64,000 nucleotides of DNA from Acidobacterium sp. (GTDB lineage Bacteria > Acidobacteriota > Vicinamibacteria > Vicinamibacterales > UBA2999). Under the pieces are notes generated by a model. It was not told where the DNA came from. It saw nothing but the letters and a program-made list of their open reading frames with translations, and made no database searches. The stretch covers positions 1 through 64,000 of the forward strand of contig NSIL01000014.1 in the NCBI GenBank assembly GCA_002737365.1. Reading direction: 5' to 3'. The position numbers were made by a program, and so were the translations under genes. Of the stretch, positions 53,478 to 61,759 are shown in pieces (the first letter of the stretch is position 1; each line of letters starts with the position of its first letter).

Positions 53478-56291
53478 CTACTGACCCAGCCGCTTCTTCA
53501 CCTCGTCGAGCCAGTGCTCGACGACGACCATCGTCGGCGAATCAGCGCCCGCACTGCCGGGCTCTTTGATCAGGACGAATCGGCCATCGGCGGCGACGTC
53601 GTACGTCCGGCCCCGCAACACGGCGTAGTACGGTCTCATGCTGAACAACGGCGCCGGTCGTCCGTAGGTGAAGTCCTTGCCCGAATCCGTTGAGACCGGA
53701 ACGGTCATCATCCGATCGTCGAGGGAGCCGTAGAACAACTCGCGCCCGTTGCGGGCCCACATCGCACGTCTGCCGCCGGCCGCCGAGATCTGCCAGCGGC
53801 CCGTATCCACCGCGGGAAACGGCCGCACATAAATCTCGCGCCGGCCGGACTCGTCCGATTCGTACGCGAGCCATCGGCCGTTGGGTGCGATCTCTCCGTT
53901 CTCGTCGCTCTTTGGCGTCGGCGTGAGGATCTTTACCGTTCGAGTGCCTGCCAGCGGCAACGCCTTCACGTTGGAGTCCGGCTCTTCGGATAAGTAGAGC
54001 AACGTCTGTCCGTCAGGAGACACCGATGTCGGGATGACCGAGGAACTAGCTTCTTCGCGGAGCAGTTCGGAGGTCCCGGTTCCATCGGCAGGTCGCCGCA
54101 TCAGACGGCCGCGGCCCGCTTCCGTCGAACTATAGAAAAGCGATCGTCCGTCGGGTGACCAGATTGGCGAGCGCTTGTCGGTCTTGTCCCCCTCGAGCGT
54201 CAGACGACTCAGGAGATCGTGTTCCAGATCCCAGACCCAGATGTCCCGGTTGCCATCGTTGACGTCGAGCGCGATCTTCTTGCCGCTCGGCGAGATGCGC
54301 GGGTAGATGTACTCACGGGGCTCGGCGGGAATCGCCTGCTCGCGCCCCTGCCGATCGACCCACACGAGCGTGCGGCGCACGCCGGTCTGCGCAGCGCCCG
54401 GCACGTACACGAGCCGGCCCTCCGACGACAGGCTGAACTGCCCCGGACCACCCGCCGTGATGTTGGCATTATCCGTCACGCCGACGATCAGCGGGACGGG
54501 GTCGCCCGTGCGCTCCGCCCGGCGCGCGTCGAATCGGGCCGCGAAGAGCGTTCCATCGCGCACATAGACGATCTGTCCTGTCGACAGCACACGGCCGTCG
54601 TGGCCGCCTTGAAGCACCGCACGCCGGGAACCGCCGTCCACAGGCTGCACAACGATCTCCGCCTGATTCCATGAGCCGGCTGATCTCTTGACGACGGTGT
54701 AGAGCACGGTCTTGCCGCCGTCCAGGATCTGCGGGGACGACGCCGCGGCGTCGTCGGCTTGCAGGGTGACGATCTGTTTCGGCGACCCACCGCCGGCGGG
54801 AACTGTGACAACGCCGCCCGGACCTTGCCCGATGGCGATCACATCGCTCTGCCAGTTGACACCGAACGGAGTGCCCAGCGACGCGAGAACCATCGAGGCA
54901 CCGCCCGTCACCGGAATCTTCTTGAGCGTGGCGGACGTCAACGTCGGCGTCGCGGCCGGTGTGGCACCGGGCGCCTGAGGCGAAGCCGCGGCTCCACTTT
55001 GTCCACCCTGTCCCGACCCAGTCGCTGAATTCGTCCCCGTGCCAAGAACGAAGTACGCCACCCACTGCGAGTCCGGCGAAATGACCGGATCGATCGGATC
55101 CTCTTCCGTTCCCTTGATCGGCTGCGCTTCGACCTCGTTCATGCGGCGGATGAACAACTGGCTGTTCGCGACGAACACGAAGAACGTGCCGTCCGGAGAC
55201 ATGGCGACGTTGTGCCGTGACGTCCTCGTGAACCGCTGATTCGCAGCGAGCGTGTGGACGAAGCGTGTGACGATGGCGGTCTGCGCGGGTGCGGGCTTGG
55301 CGAACCACGCCGCCACGGCGCCGATCGTGCCCACGGCAAGCGCGACGCCCATCCACATGGCTCGCTCGCGCGATCGCCGACGCGCGAGCACCGGCGCCGG
55401 CGCTCCAGCCGCGGAGCCGCCTTCAACGATCCACTGCAGATTCAGCAGCAGATCGTGCGCGCTCTGCACGCGCTGGTTGGGATCCTTCGCGAGGCACGTG
55501 CGGACGATGCGATCGAGCGCGGGGTGCACGAGCGGCTGCACGACCGAGACTGACGGCGCATCTTCTTTGAGAATCGCTCCGAAGAGGCTCGCCTGGCTCT
55601 TGCCGATGAATGCACGCCGGCCGGTGAGCATCTCGTAGAGGATGCAGCCGAACGCCCAGATGTCCGCGCGCGCGTCCGCTTCTTCGCCCTCCACCATCTC
55701 CGGCGCCATGTACGTAAACGTCCCGAGGATCGTCCCCTGCATCGTCAGCGGCGTCGTCATCGTCGCGGGCGACGTCATCATCGAGGCGGCGGGCGTGCTG
55801 ACGGTCGCGGTGCCGGCCACGATCTTCGCGAGGCCAAAGTCGAGCAGCTTGACTCCGGCCGGCGTGAGCATCACGTTGCCGGGTTTCAGGTCGCGGTGGA
55901 GGATGCCCTGGCGGTGCGCGGCGTTCAGCGCGCTCGCGATTTGAATGGCCCACGGCAGCGCCTGCTCGACCGGAATCGGCCCCTTGGCGATGCGCGCCGC
56001 CAGCGTCTCGCCCTCGAGGTACTCCATGACGAGAAACGCCGTCTGATCCTGCTCGCCGACGTCGAAGAGCGTGCAGATGTTGACGTGACTCAACTGGGAG
56101 ATGGCGCGTGCCTCGCGCTCGAAGCGCTCACGCAGGTCAGGAGCGGCGGCGATGTGCGGCAGCAGCGTCTTGACGGCGACGATGCGATCGAGGCGGGTGT
56201 CTTTGGCCTTATAGACCTCGCCCATTCCCCCGGCGCCGATGGCGTCAAGGATTTCGTACGGGCCGAGGCGCGTGCCAGCGGAAATGGACAT
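53478..56291 (-). CDS. Ser/Thr protein kinase with TolB/PD40 propeller
   Basis: The 937-residue membrane kinase has an N-terminal PknB-like domain (about 10-290): glycine loop AIGAGGMGEVYKAK, K41 (VAVKTL), catalytic loop LHRDLKPGNVM (D134), DFGLAK at 151-156 and an APE-like MAPEMV. A membrane helix follows (about 313-335, WMGVALAVGTIGAVAAWFA). The outer part is a WD40/TolB-type propeller with PD40 repeats (FFVFVANSQLFIRRM, RISPSGKKIALDVNDGNRDIW, WSPDGRSLFYSS). This architecture is very common in acidobacteria. The ligand and phospho-targets are unknown. Confidence 0.94.
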   Translation of the reverse strand: MSISAGTRLGPYEILDAIGAGGMGEVYKAKDTRLDRIVAVKTLLPHIAAAPDLRERFEREARAISQLSHVNICTLFDVGEQDQTAFLVMEYLEGETLAARIAKGPIPVEQALPWAIQIASALNAAHRQGILHRDLKPGNVMLTPAGVKLLDFGLAKIVAGTATVSTPAASMMTSPATMTTPLTMQGTILGTFTYMAPEMVEGEEADARADIWAFGCILYEMLTGRRAFIGKSQASLFGAILKEDAPSVSVVQPLVHPALDRIVRTCLAKDPNQRVQSAHDLLLNLQWIVEGGSAAGAPAPVLARRRSRERAMWMGVALAVGTIGAVAAWFAKPAPAQTAIVTRFVHTLAANQRFTRTSRHNVAMSPDGTFFVFVANSQLFIRRMNEVEAQPIKGTEEDPIDPVISPDSQWVAYFVLGTGTNSATGSGQGGQSGAAASPQAPGATPAATPTLTSATLKKIPVTGGASMVLASLGTPFGVNWQSDVIAIGQGPGGVVTVPAGGGSPKQIVTLQADDAAASSPQILDGGKTVLYTVVKRSAGSWNQAEIVVQPVDGGSRRAVLQGGHDGRVLSTGQIVYVRDGTLFAARFDARRAERTGDPVPLIVGVTDNANITAGGPGQFSLSSEGRLVYVPGAAQTGVRRTLVWVDRQGREQAIPAEPREYIYPRISPSGKKIALDVNDGNRDIWVWDLEHDLLSRLTLEGDKTDKRSPIWSPDGRSLFYSSTEAGRGRLMRRPADGTGTSELLREEASSSVIPTSVSPDGQTLLYLSEEPDSNVKALPLAGTRTVKILTPTPKSDENGEIAPNGRWLAYESDESGRREIYVRPFPAVDTGRWQISAAGGRRAMWARNGRELFYGSLDDRMMTVPVSTDSGKDFTYGRPAPLFSMRPYYAVLRGRTYDVAADGRFVLIKEPGSAGADSPTMVVVEHWLDEVKKRLGQ

Positions 56292-56364
56292 AAGAGGGTG
56301 ATTCTAGCGTTCGAAGGCTGCCGGCCAAAGCAATAAGCTGAAGTAGAATCGCTCGCGATCAGCC

Positions 56365-56469
56365 ATGCGAATCGATCTCAACTCGGACACCGGCGAATCT
56401 TTCGGGACAATAGGCGATATGAGCGGCCTCCCGGGTCAACATCAGGCCCGTTCTCAGATGCGGCGCTGA
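56365..56469 (+). pseudogene. N-terminal stub of 5-oxoprolinase subunit A (PxpA/LamB-YcsF)
   Basis: ATG 56365 starts MRIDLNSDTGESFGT, the characteristic opening of the LamB/YcsF family (normally RIDLNSDLGESFG and about 250 residues). It then loses similarity and stops after 34 codons. No subunit B/C genes are near. Confidence 0.65.
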
Positions 56470-56789
56470 CCAGGCTGCTTCGCCAGGCGCACCACTCGGG
56501 GCACATTCCGGGCCCGGCGGTGCCGCTCGGTCAGCCATCTTCTTGACACCCCGGCGTTACTCCTAGGCCGTGAGTCGGTACGCGACCCCTATCGGAAGAT
56601 GTCCACGAGATCGGATCAAGCACATCGTCATCACAAGCGGTACTCTTCAGATTTGCAGCAGGTTGCTACAAAACGCTGGGCCTCAACAAAGCGCCAGCCG
56701 TTGCCGGAATTTTTGAGGGATAAAAAGAGGGATCAAGACTGGCTAAATCAACGTAAGTCTTTTGAATGAAGCTACTTAACTGATAATTG
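56470..56789. other. Gene-free stretch beside tRNA-Ser, locally AT-rich
   Basis: No recognised gene. The last 150 bases (56640-56789) are clearly lower in GC than the rest of the window and abut the 3' end of tRNA-Ser, a common integration target. I see no integrase and cannot define a repeated attachment core here. Confidence 0.4.
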
Positions 56790-56878
56790 TGGCGGAGAGG
56801 GTGGGATTCGAACCCACGTGCCCTTTCGGACAACACGCTTTCGAGGCGCGCCCGTTACGACCACTTCGGTACCTCTCC
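56790..56878 (-). tRNA. tRNA-Ser (CGA)
   Basis: On the minus strand a complete 89-base tRNA is present: acceptor GGAGAGG/CCTCTCC, anticodon loop CTCGAAA (anticodon CGA), a long class II variable arm (GTCCGAAAGGGCAC), T-loop GGTTCGAATCC and encoded GCCA end. It decodes UCG serine codons. Confidence 0.97.
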
Positions 56879-56997
56879 GCTCGGGTAGGACCGCGACTGT
56901 CGCCGGAATTGCCGATTATACAGCACGACGGCTCATCGGAGAACCGGCTCGTGGCCTGGCGCCACGGCTCCCTTCCGGCATGGGATAATAACGGCAT

Positions 56998-57204
56998 ATG
57001 CCCGAGCGCCCAGATGTGACCGTCCGAGTCTTTTCGTCGATGGCCGAACAAGATCGCCACGATGCCGCATACTGGGCCGCCATCCCCATCGACATCCGGG
57101 TGATGCAGACATGGAAGCTCAGCGTCGAGCAGTGGCAACTGCAGGGTGCGCCGCCTCATGAACCAGGACTTTCTCGATCTGTTACGGTCGTTCGGCGCCC
57201 ATAG
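56998..57204 (+). CDS. Small partner of nucleotidyltransferase
   Basis: This 68-residue protein reads MPERPDVTVRVFSSMAEQDR, then DIRVMQTWKLSVEQWQLQG and EPGLSRSVTVVRR. The xTWxLSxEQWxLxG pattern is one I associate with small proteins encoded directly before MNT-like nucleotidyltransferases, possibly antitoxin-like, but I have no firm family name. It overlaps the nucleotidyltransferase gene by 47 bases in a different frame, so the two are likely coupled. Confidence 0.6.
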   Translation: MPERPDVTVRVFSSMAEQDRHDAAYWAAIPIDIRVMQTWKLSVEQWQLQGAPPHEPGLSRSVTVVRRP

Positions 57205-57610
57205 CGTCCGCTTCCTGGTCGTCGGGGCCTATGCCTTGGCCGTCCATGGACGACCGCGCGCGACCGGTGACTTGGACGTGTGGGTCGATGCCACTCCAGG
57301 CAACGCGGACCGTGTGCTGGCCGCACTCAGGGATTTTGGCGCCCCCCTTGCCGGCTTATCAGCGGCGGACCTGAGTGCCCCAGGTGTGGTCTACCAAATC
57401 GGTGTGCCGCCGGGTCGCATCGACATCCTGACCCAGTTGTCTGGACTCGTGTTCGACGAGGCGTGGCTCGCGCGTACTCGCGCGCCTTTTGGAACGCTCG
57501 AAGTGGATGTCATTGGCCGCGAGGCATTTATTCGGAACAAGCTCGCCACCGGCCGCGACAAGGACCGGGTGGACGCCAAGTCCCTCATCGAGCCGGGGCC
57601 ACCGGACTGA
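57158..57610 (+). CDS. Nucleotidyltransferase domain protein (MNT/AbiEii-like)
   Basis: The 150-residue protein contains the polymerase-beta-like nucleotidyltransferase motif VGAYALAVHGRPRATGDLDVWV, with the DxD acidic pair (residues about 41-43), then a third region GRIDILTQLSGLVFDE and VIGREAFIRNKLATGRDKDRVD. The fold is shared with toxin-antitoxin and antibiotic-modifying enzymes. Here the substrate is unknown. ATG 57158 is favoured over GTG 57146. With its overlapping small partner it could form a two-gene defence or toxin-antitoxin module. Confidence 0.82.
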   Translation: MNQDFLDLLRSFGAHSVRFLVVGAYALAVHGRPRATGDLDVWVDATPGNADRVLAALRDFGAPLAGLSAADLSAPGVVYQIGVPPGRIDILTQLSGLVFDEAWLARTRAPFGTLEVDVIGREAFIRNKLATGRDKDRVDAKSLIEPGPPD

Positions 57611-57617
57611 TTCCGCC

Positions 57618-57770
57618 CTAGCGGCCGAACAGTTTCTGCAAGAACGACTTCGGCCTTGGGCACTGGCAGCGCTGCCCCTTCGGCACGTCGCCCAGCACCT
57701 GCTCGATGTGCTGGCCGCATCCCACCCAGGTCGGCTTGCCGCATCTTGAACACTGAACCCGCTGGCACAT
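57618..57770 (-). CDS. Zinc-ribbon miniprotein
   Basis: A 50-residue frame starts MCQRVQCSRCGKPTWVGCGQ, continues HIEQVLGDVPKGQRCQC and ends in a basic helix. Four or more Cys (CSRC...CG...CQC) form a likely zinc ribbon. Small proteins of this GKPTWxGCGxHxEQxL pattern recur in bacterial genomes, function unknown. The convergent stop lies 8 bases from the nucleotidyltransferase stop. Confidence 0.75.
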   Translation of the reverse strand: MCQRVQCSRCGKPTWVGCGQHIEQVLGDVPKGQRCQCPRPKSFLQKLFGR

Positions 57771-57849
57771 GTCTTCCCCTTCTCACGCCAGTTTACCGCC
57801 CGTCCCAGGTCCCGCTGATGCGCTCGTAGTCGTCGCATCGCGGGCATCA

Positions 57850-58788
57850 CTAGTGCACGACGTCGGTCTCCTTGGCAGCGCGCTCCCGCTCAACAGCCGC
57901 GTGCTCTTCTTCATCCCACCGCCGCCGGATCCCGGCACTATGCCGGCGGCGACGCCACACGGCCAGCGCCGCCAGCAGGATCACGCCGAGCCAGAACGCT
58001 TCGCCCGACGTCACCATCGGCATCCAGACCGTCCACACCCGCTGGCGTTCCCAGAACCCATCCTCGGCGATGCCCAGCGGCTGCCCCGCCACGGTCGCCA
58101 CCGCGCGATCAAACGGCACCTCGTCTCGAACCAATCGCAAAATGGCCGCCGGCGCCGTGCCGCCATGCTCGCGGATGAGGTCGCGCACGAAGGCGGCCGA
58201 CAGCGAGTAGGCGCGCGATTGTGCCGCCGGCCCAGCCTCGAACATGGCGTCGACCGCACGCAGGCGCAGTCGCGGACCGGCCATCAGCTCCCACGCCAGG
58301 CGCGAACGGTCCTCGAAGTCCCAGGGCCGCTCAACCGCCACCGCCAGTCCCTCGTGAAACCAGCGCGGCACGTCGCGGCCCCCGGCCGCGCGCGCAATCA
58401 GCACGTGCGCCACCTCGTGCCGCAGCACATCCTCGAGCGTGTCGTGGGGATACACCGGTGAGCGGGCGGGAAACAGCACGACCAGTCCCGCGTTACCAAG
58501 CGCATAACCTGAAATCCAGTCGCCGGCGCGACGGGCCGCCTCGCTGTCTTCGCCGGCCAGCACGACCTGGATCGCCGGGCCAGGATCGTCAAGACCGACG
58601 GTCCGGACGATACCGGCCAGGGAGAGCGCGTTGAACGACTCCAGGCGCGTGCGGGCGGCAGCGAGTTCCCCGGGCGCCATGATCGCCAGGGCCGGCGCCG
58701 ACTGCGCCGCGACGGGTGCCGTCCCCACCAGCCCAGCCAGCAGCAGTACCATGCCCCACCGAACGGCCAGCGACGGCGTGTTCGCCAT
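57850..58788 (-). CDS. Membrane-anchored MA-type zinc peptidase
   Basis: The 312-residue protein has a signal peptide (about 1-29, VGTAPVAAQ). The zinc motif is LRHEVAHVLI (HEVAH at 124-128), with the third ligand in RWFHEGLAVAVE (E146) as in the peptidase MA-like superfamily. A C-terminal membrane helix (AFWLGVILLAALAVW) and charged tail follow. It is likely exposed to the periplasm. The substrate is unknown. Its first codons lie on the opposite strand of a TMEM175 remnant, so the promoter or N-terminus may have been changed by recombination. ATG 58788 is one of three clustered ATGs. Confidence 0.8.
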   Translation of the reverse strand: MANTPSLAVRWGMVLLLAGLVGTAPVAAQSAPALAIMAPGELAAARTRLESFNALSLAGIVRTVGLDDPGPAIQVVLAGEDSEAARRAGDWISGYALGNAGLVVLFPARSPVYPHDTLEDVLRHEVAHVLIARAAGGRDVPRWFHEGLAVAVERPWDFEDRSRLAWELMAGPRLRLRAVDAMFEAGPAAQSRAYSLSAAFVRDLIREHGGTAPAAILRLVRDEVPFDRAVATVAGQPLGIAEDGFWERQRVWTVWMPMVTSGEAFWLGVILLAALAVWRRRRHSAGIRRRWDEEEHAAVERERAAKETDVVH

Positions 58789-59023
58789 CATCATCACCAT
58801 CATGGTGCTCGAACTGAAGGTGCCGCACCAGGGCGACCTCGCCGCGCTGTGGGCGAAAACCACTTTGCGCCCCTGACGGTCGCGCTTTACGGCGTGGTGC
58901 TCTTCATGGCCGGCGCCACTCGCGTTCGTCAATCAGTGGATCGCCCTGGCACTGTACGCGGCGGCGGCCCTGAGCTGGCTGGTTCCGGATCGCCGGTTCG
59001 AGAAGCCATCCGCCGCTCCCTGA
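58763..59023 (+). pseudogene. TMEM175-type potassium channel remnant
   Basis: Three plus-strand fragments in different frames match the TMEM175 (DUF1211) family in order. The first is ASDGVFAIIITIMVLELKVP (58766-58855), the signature first helix. The second is LTVALYGVVLFMAGA (58873-58917). The third is FVNQWIALALYAAAALSWLV followed by PDRRFEK and a stop at 59021. The middle of the protein is deleted. The remnant is antisense to the 5' end of the MA peptidase and the 3' end of tadA. Confidence 0.75.
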
Positions 59024-59453
59024 AGAAGTCCTGAATGATCGCGCGGCACTCGTCCTCGAGCACGCCGCCGATGGCCTCAAGGCGGTGATTCAGTGCGGGG
59101 AACTCGTGTGCGCTGGTCATGGAGACGATGGCGCCTGAGCGGGGTTCGATGGCGCCGAAGACGAGAGTGCGAATGCGGGCGTGAACCATGGCGCCCACGC
59201 ACATCAGACACGGCTCGACCGTGACATACATGGTTGCGCCGGTGAGCCGGTAATTCTTGAGCGATGCGGCCGCCGCGCGCATCGCCACGATCTCCGCGTG
59301 AGCGGTCGGATCGGTCGCGGCAATCGGCTGGTTGAAACCCGCGCCGACCACCACACCATCAAGCACCACCACGGCCCCAACCGGCACTTCGCCGGCATTG
59401 CGCGCCTGCGCGGCTTGCGCCAGCGCCAGCCGCATGTAGTCGTCGTGATCCAT
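58929..59453 (-). CDS. tadA: tRNA adenosine(34) deaminase
   Basis: The 174-residue zinc deaminase converts A34 of tRNA-Arg(ACG) to inosine. Key motifs are DPTAHAEIVAMRAA (His ligand and catalytic Glu) and YVTVEPCLMCVGAMVHARI (two Cys ligands). FFRERR closes the usual domain. The last 26 residues (MASRTGDPEPASSG...) are unlike other TadA ends and are antisense to a TMEM175 remnant, so the original stop may have been lost. Its substrate tRNA-Arg(ACG) is encoded at 61555-61631 in this window. Confidence 0.93.
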   Translation of the reverse strand: MDHDDYMRLALAQAAQARNAGEVPVGAVVVLDGVVVGAGFNQPIAATDPTAHAEIVAMRAAAASLKNYRLTGATMYVTVEPCLMCVGAMVHARIRTLVFGAIEPRSGAIVSMTSAHEFPALNHRLEAIGGVLEDECRAIIQDFFRERRMASRTGDPEPASSGPPPRTVPGRSTD

Positions 59454-59476
59454 GCGGTGATTGTACCGGGAAGAAG

Positions 59477-59640
59477 CTAACGGATCGTCGGGTAGCCGTG
59501 CGCGGCGGTCTCGCCGGTGAACTGGAACTCGGTCAGCGTCTTGAAGCCAAGGGGTCGTTGAGGGCCTCGTCCGGCATGGCCACGGTGACCATGTGGTCCT
59601 TGCAGCACGCCATGTCACGATGCAACGCCTGCCGTCAGCA
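59477..59640 (-). pseudogene. Frameshifted C-terminal remnant of unknown gene
   Basis: On the minus strand VTVAMPDEALNDP in one frame continues as LGFKTLTEFQFTGETAAHGY and PTIR-stop in another, as expected for a frameshifted coding end. The family is not recognised. It lies in the 305-base gap upstream of tadA, which otherwise holds nothing. Confidence 0.4.
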
Positions 59641-59758
59641 GCAGGCAGGAAACAGGCGCATTTTCGATTCAAACGCGGACCAACGCGCTGAGAATCCACG
59701 CAATCCCACTCGCGACGTTGATATGATGGGGGTCCGATTCATGTGTCTGGAGGATTCG

Positions 59759-61369
59759 ATGATCGTTCGCGTCTGTCGTCTCGCTGCCCTGTGTCTGTGT
59801 TGTCTCATCGCCGGCTCCTCTGCGAGCTGGGCTCAAGAGAGTCACCTCGATGCCGCGGGCGACGTCCCCAAATACGTCAAAGACCCCATCCCCCTCTACA
59901 CCACTGCGCTCGGTCCCTTTAAGCGCCCCATCTCCACCAAGAACGCCGAAGCCCAAGCCTATTTTACCCAGGGCTTCCAGATGATGTACGCGTTCGCGCG
60001 CATTGATGCCATTCGCTCGTTCCGCGAGGCGTGGAAGCGCGACCCGGACTGCGCCATCTGCTACTGGGGCGAGGGCTGGGCGTGGGGCTCGTACTTGAAC
60101 GGCCCAATGTCGGCCGAGCAGTCGCCCTTCGCATACGCAGCCATGCAAAAGGCCGTGAGCCTGAAGGACAAGGCGACGCCGGTTGAGCGCGCGTTCATCG
60201 AAGCGCTCAGCGTTCGCTACGTGAAGAATTTCGATGTCAAGACCCGCAAGGAACAGGACCAGGCCTACGCCGATGCCATGGGCAAGCTGGCCGAGAAGTA
60301 TCCGAACGACCTTGACGCGGTCACGCTCTACGGCGATGCGCTGTTCCTGCTCGAGCCGCGCCGCGGCACCCGCGACATCAACCAGCCAAGCGTCAAGCGC
60401 CTTCACACGGTGCTTGAGACCGTGCTCAACAAGGATCCGAAGCATCCCGGCGCCTGCCACCTCTACGTGCACGCCACCGAGTCGACCGTCGTCCCCGACA
60501 AGGCCGCGGCGTGCGCCGAGTATTTGGGCAAGACCATTCCGGGTGCCAGCCACATCAACCACATGCCGTCACATACCTGGAACGTGGTGGGCCGCTGGGC
60601 CGATTCGGTGCGCGCCAACCTCGATGCGTGGCATTCAGACCTGAAGGCTGATGCCGGCGAAGGCTTCGCGATTTATCCGGATCACAACCTGCACATGTTG
60701 CTGTTTGCCGCCTCGATGGACGGCCAGGGCGCGATCGCGACGCAGGCCGGCAAAGACTACACCAAGCGCACGAAGGACACGATGTACCAGGTGCTGACGC
60801 TCGTCCGCTTCGGCCGCTTCGACGAGGTGGTCGAGATCACCACGCGCCCGGAACGTGAGATCCCGGCCGCGGCCTTCGACTTCTCGCAAGGCTACGCCAA
60901 ACTCAAGTTGGGCGACGTGGATTTCGCCAAGGCCTATCTCGCCAAGATTAAAAAAGTCGCGGCCACTTCCAAGCAGGAATTCCGTCAGCACTCGGCGGCG
61001 CGGCTCGGCGGCATCATGGCCGGCATTCTCGAAGGCGAGATCGCCCGCACCGAGGGTCACCTCGACGTCGCCATCGCCAACTTCGAGGCGGCGGCGAAGC
61101 TCGACGATGAACTGGAGTACGACGAACCCGAGCCGCTGCCATTTGCGGCGCGGCACTGGCTCGGTGCGGCGCTGCTTGAAGCCAAGCGGTCGGTCGACGC
61201 CGAGCGGGTCTACCGCGAGGACCTCAAGGCTCACCCGCACAACGGCTGGTCGCTGCTCGGCCTACAGCAGGCGCTGAAGGCGCAGGGCAAGACCGACGCC
61301 GCCGTGGACGCGGACCTGGCCAAGAGCTGGGCGCGCTCGGACACGTGGATTCGTTCGTCGCGTTTTTAG
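59759..61369 (+). CDS. Secreted TPR-repeat protein
   Basis: The 536-residue protein has a signal peptide (about 1-22, LIAGSSASWAQ) and tetratricopeptide-type helix pairs throughout. Examples are AYFTQGFQMMYAFARIDAIRS, DAVTLYGDALFLLEPR and LEGEIARTEGHLDVAIANFE. Conserved segments include CAICYWGEGWAWG, HLYVHATEST and HINHMPSHTWNVVGRW. Related secreted TPR proteins are widespread in acidobacteria with unknown role. The ATG is set by GGAGG 6 bases upstream, and longer frames are antisense or non-conserved. Confidence 0.82.
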   Translation: MIVRVCRLAALCLCCLIAGSSASWAQESHLDAAGDVPKYVKDPIPLYTTALGPFKRPISTKNAEAQAYFTQGFQMMYAFARIDAIRSFREAWKRDPDCAICYWGEGWAWGSYLNGPMSAEQSPFAYAAMQKAVSLKDKATPVERAFIEALSVRYVKNFDVKTRKEQDQAYADAMGKLAEKYPNDLDAVTLYGDALFLLEPRRGTRDINQPSVKRLHTVLETVLNKDPKHPGACHLYVHATESTVVPDKAAACAEYLGKTIPGASHINHMPSHTWNVVGRWADSVRANLDAWHSDLKADAGEGFAIYPDHNLHMLLFAASMDGQGAIATQAGKDYTKRTKDTMYQVLTLVRFGRFDEVVEITTRPEREIPAAAFDFSQGYAKLKLGDVDFAKAYLAKIKKVAATSKQEFRQHSAARLGGIMAGILEGEIARTEGHLDVAIANFEAAAKLDDELEYDEPEPLPFAARHWLGAALLEAKRSVDAERVYREDLKAHPHNGWSLLGLQQALKAQGKTDAAVDADLAKSWARSDTWIRSSRF

Positions 61370-61553
61370 GCTCGCATATTGCGGCCGGAGCGAGAGGAGA
61401 CGGACTGTGGCAGCCTGGCATTCGCGTTAGGTGTGGGAGCGCATCGTCAGCGACATCGCCAAGCGCATCGTCAAGAAGAAATAGCGCGCCAGCGGCTTCT
61501 AGCCCTTGAGGATGGTTTGCCGCCGGATCCCTGTGCTAAGCTTGACGGTCTGT

Positions 61554-61631
<78 letters not shown>

Positions 61632-61759
61632 ACTTTCGCCAACCCGTGCCATCTCGGTTGGCTACGGTTGGCAAGCCAACCAACCATAACACCACGCGAC
61701 GGTTGTCCACGCGGGCCTCGTGGCTCGCTCGGATTTGCTGATCAGGCATAATCTGGAGC

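Noticed and set aside
56640-56878. tRNA-Ser region considered as a current integrated element
   Set aside because: No integrase, no repeated tRNA 3' end and no phage-like genes within the window.
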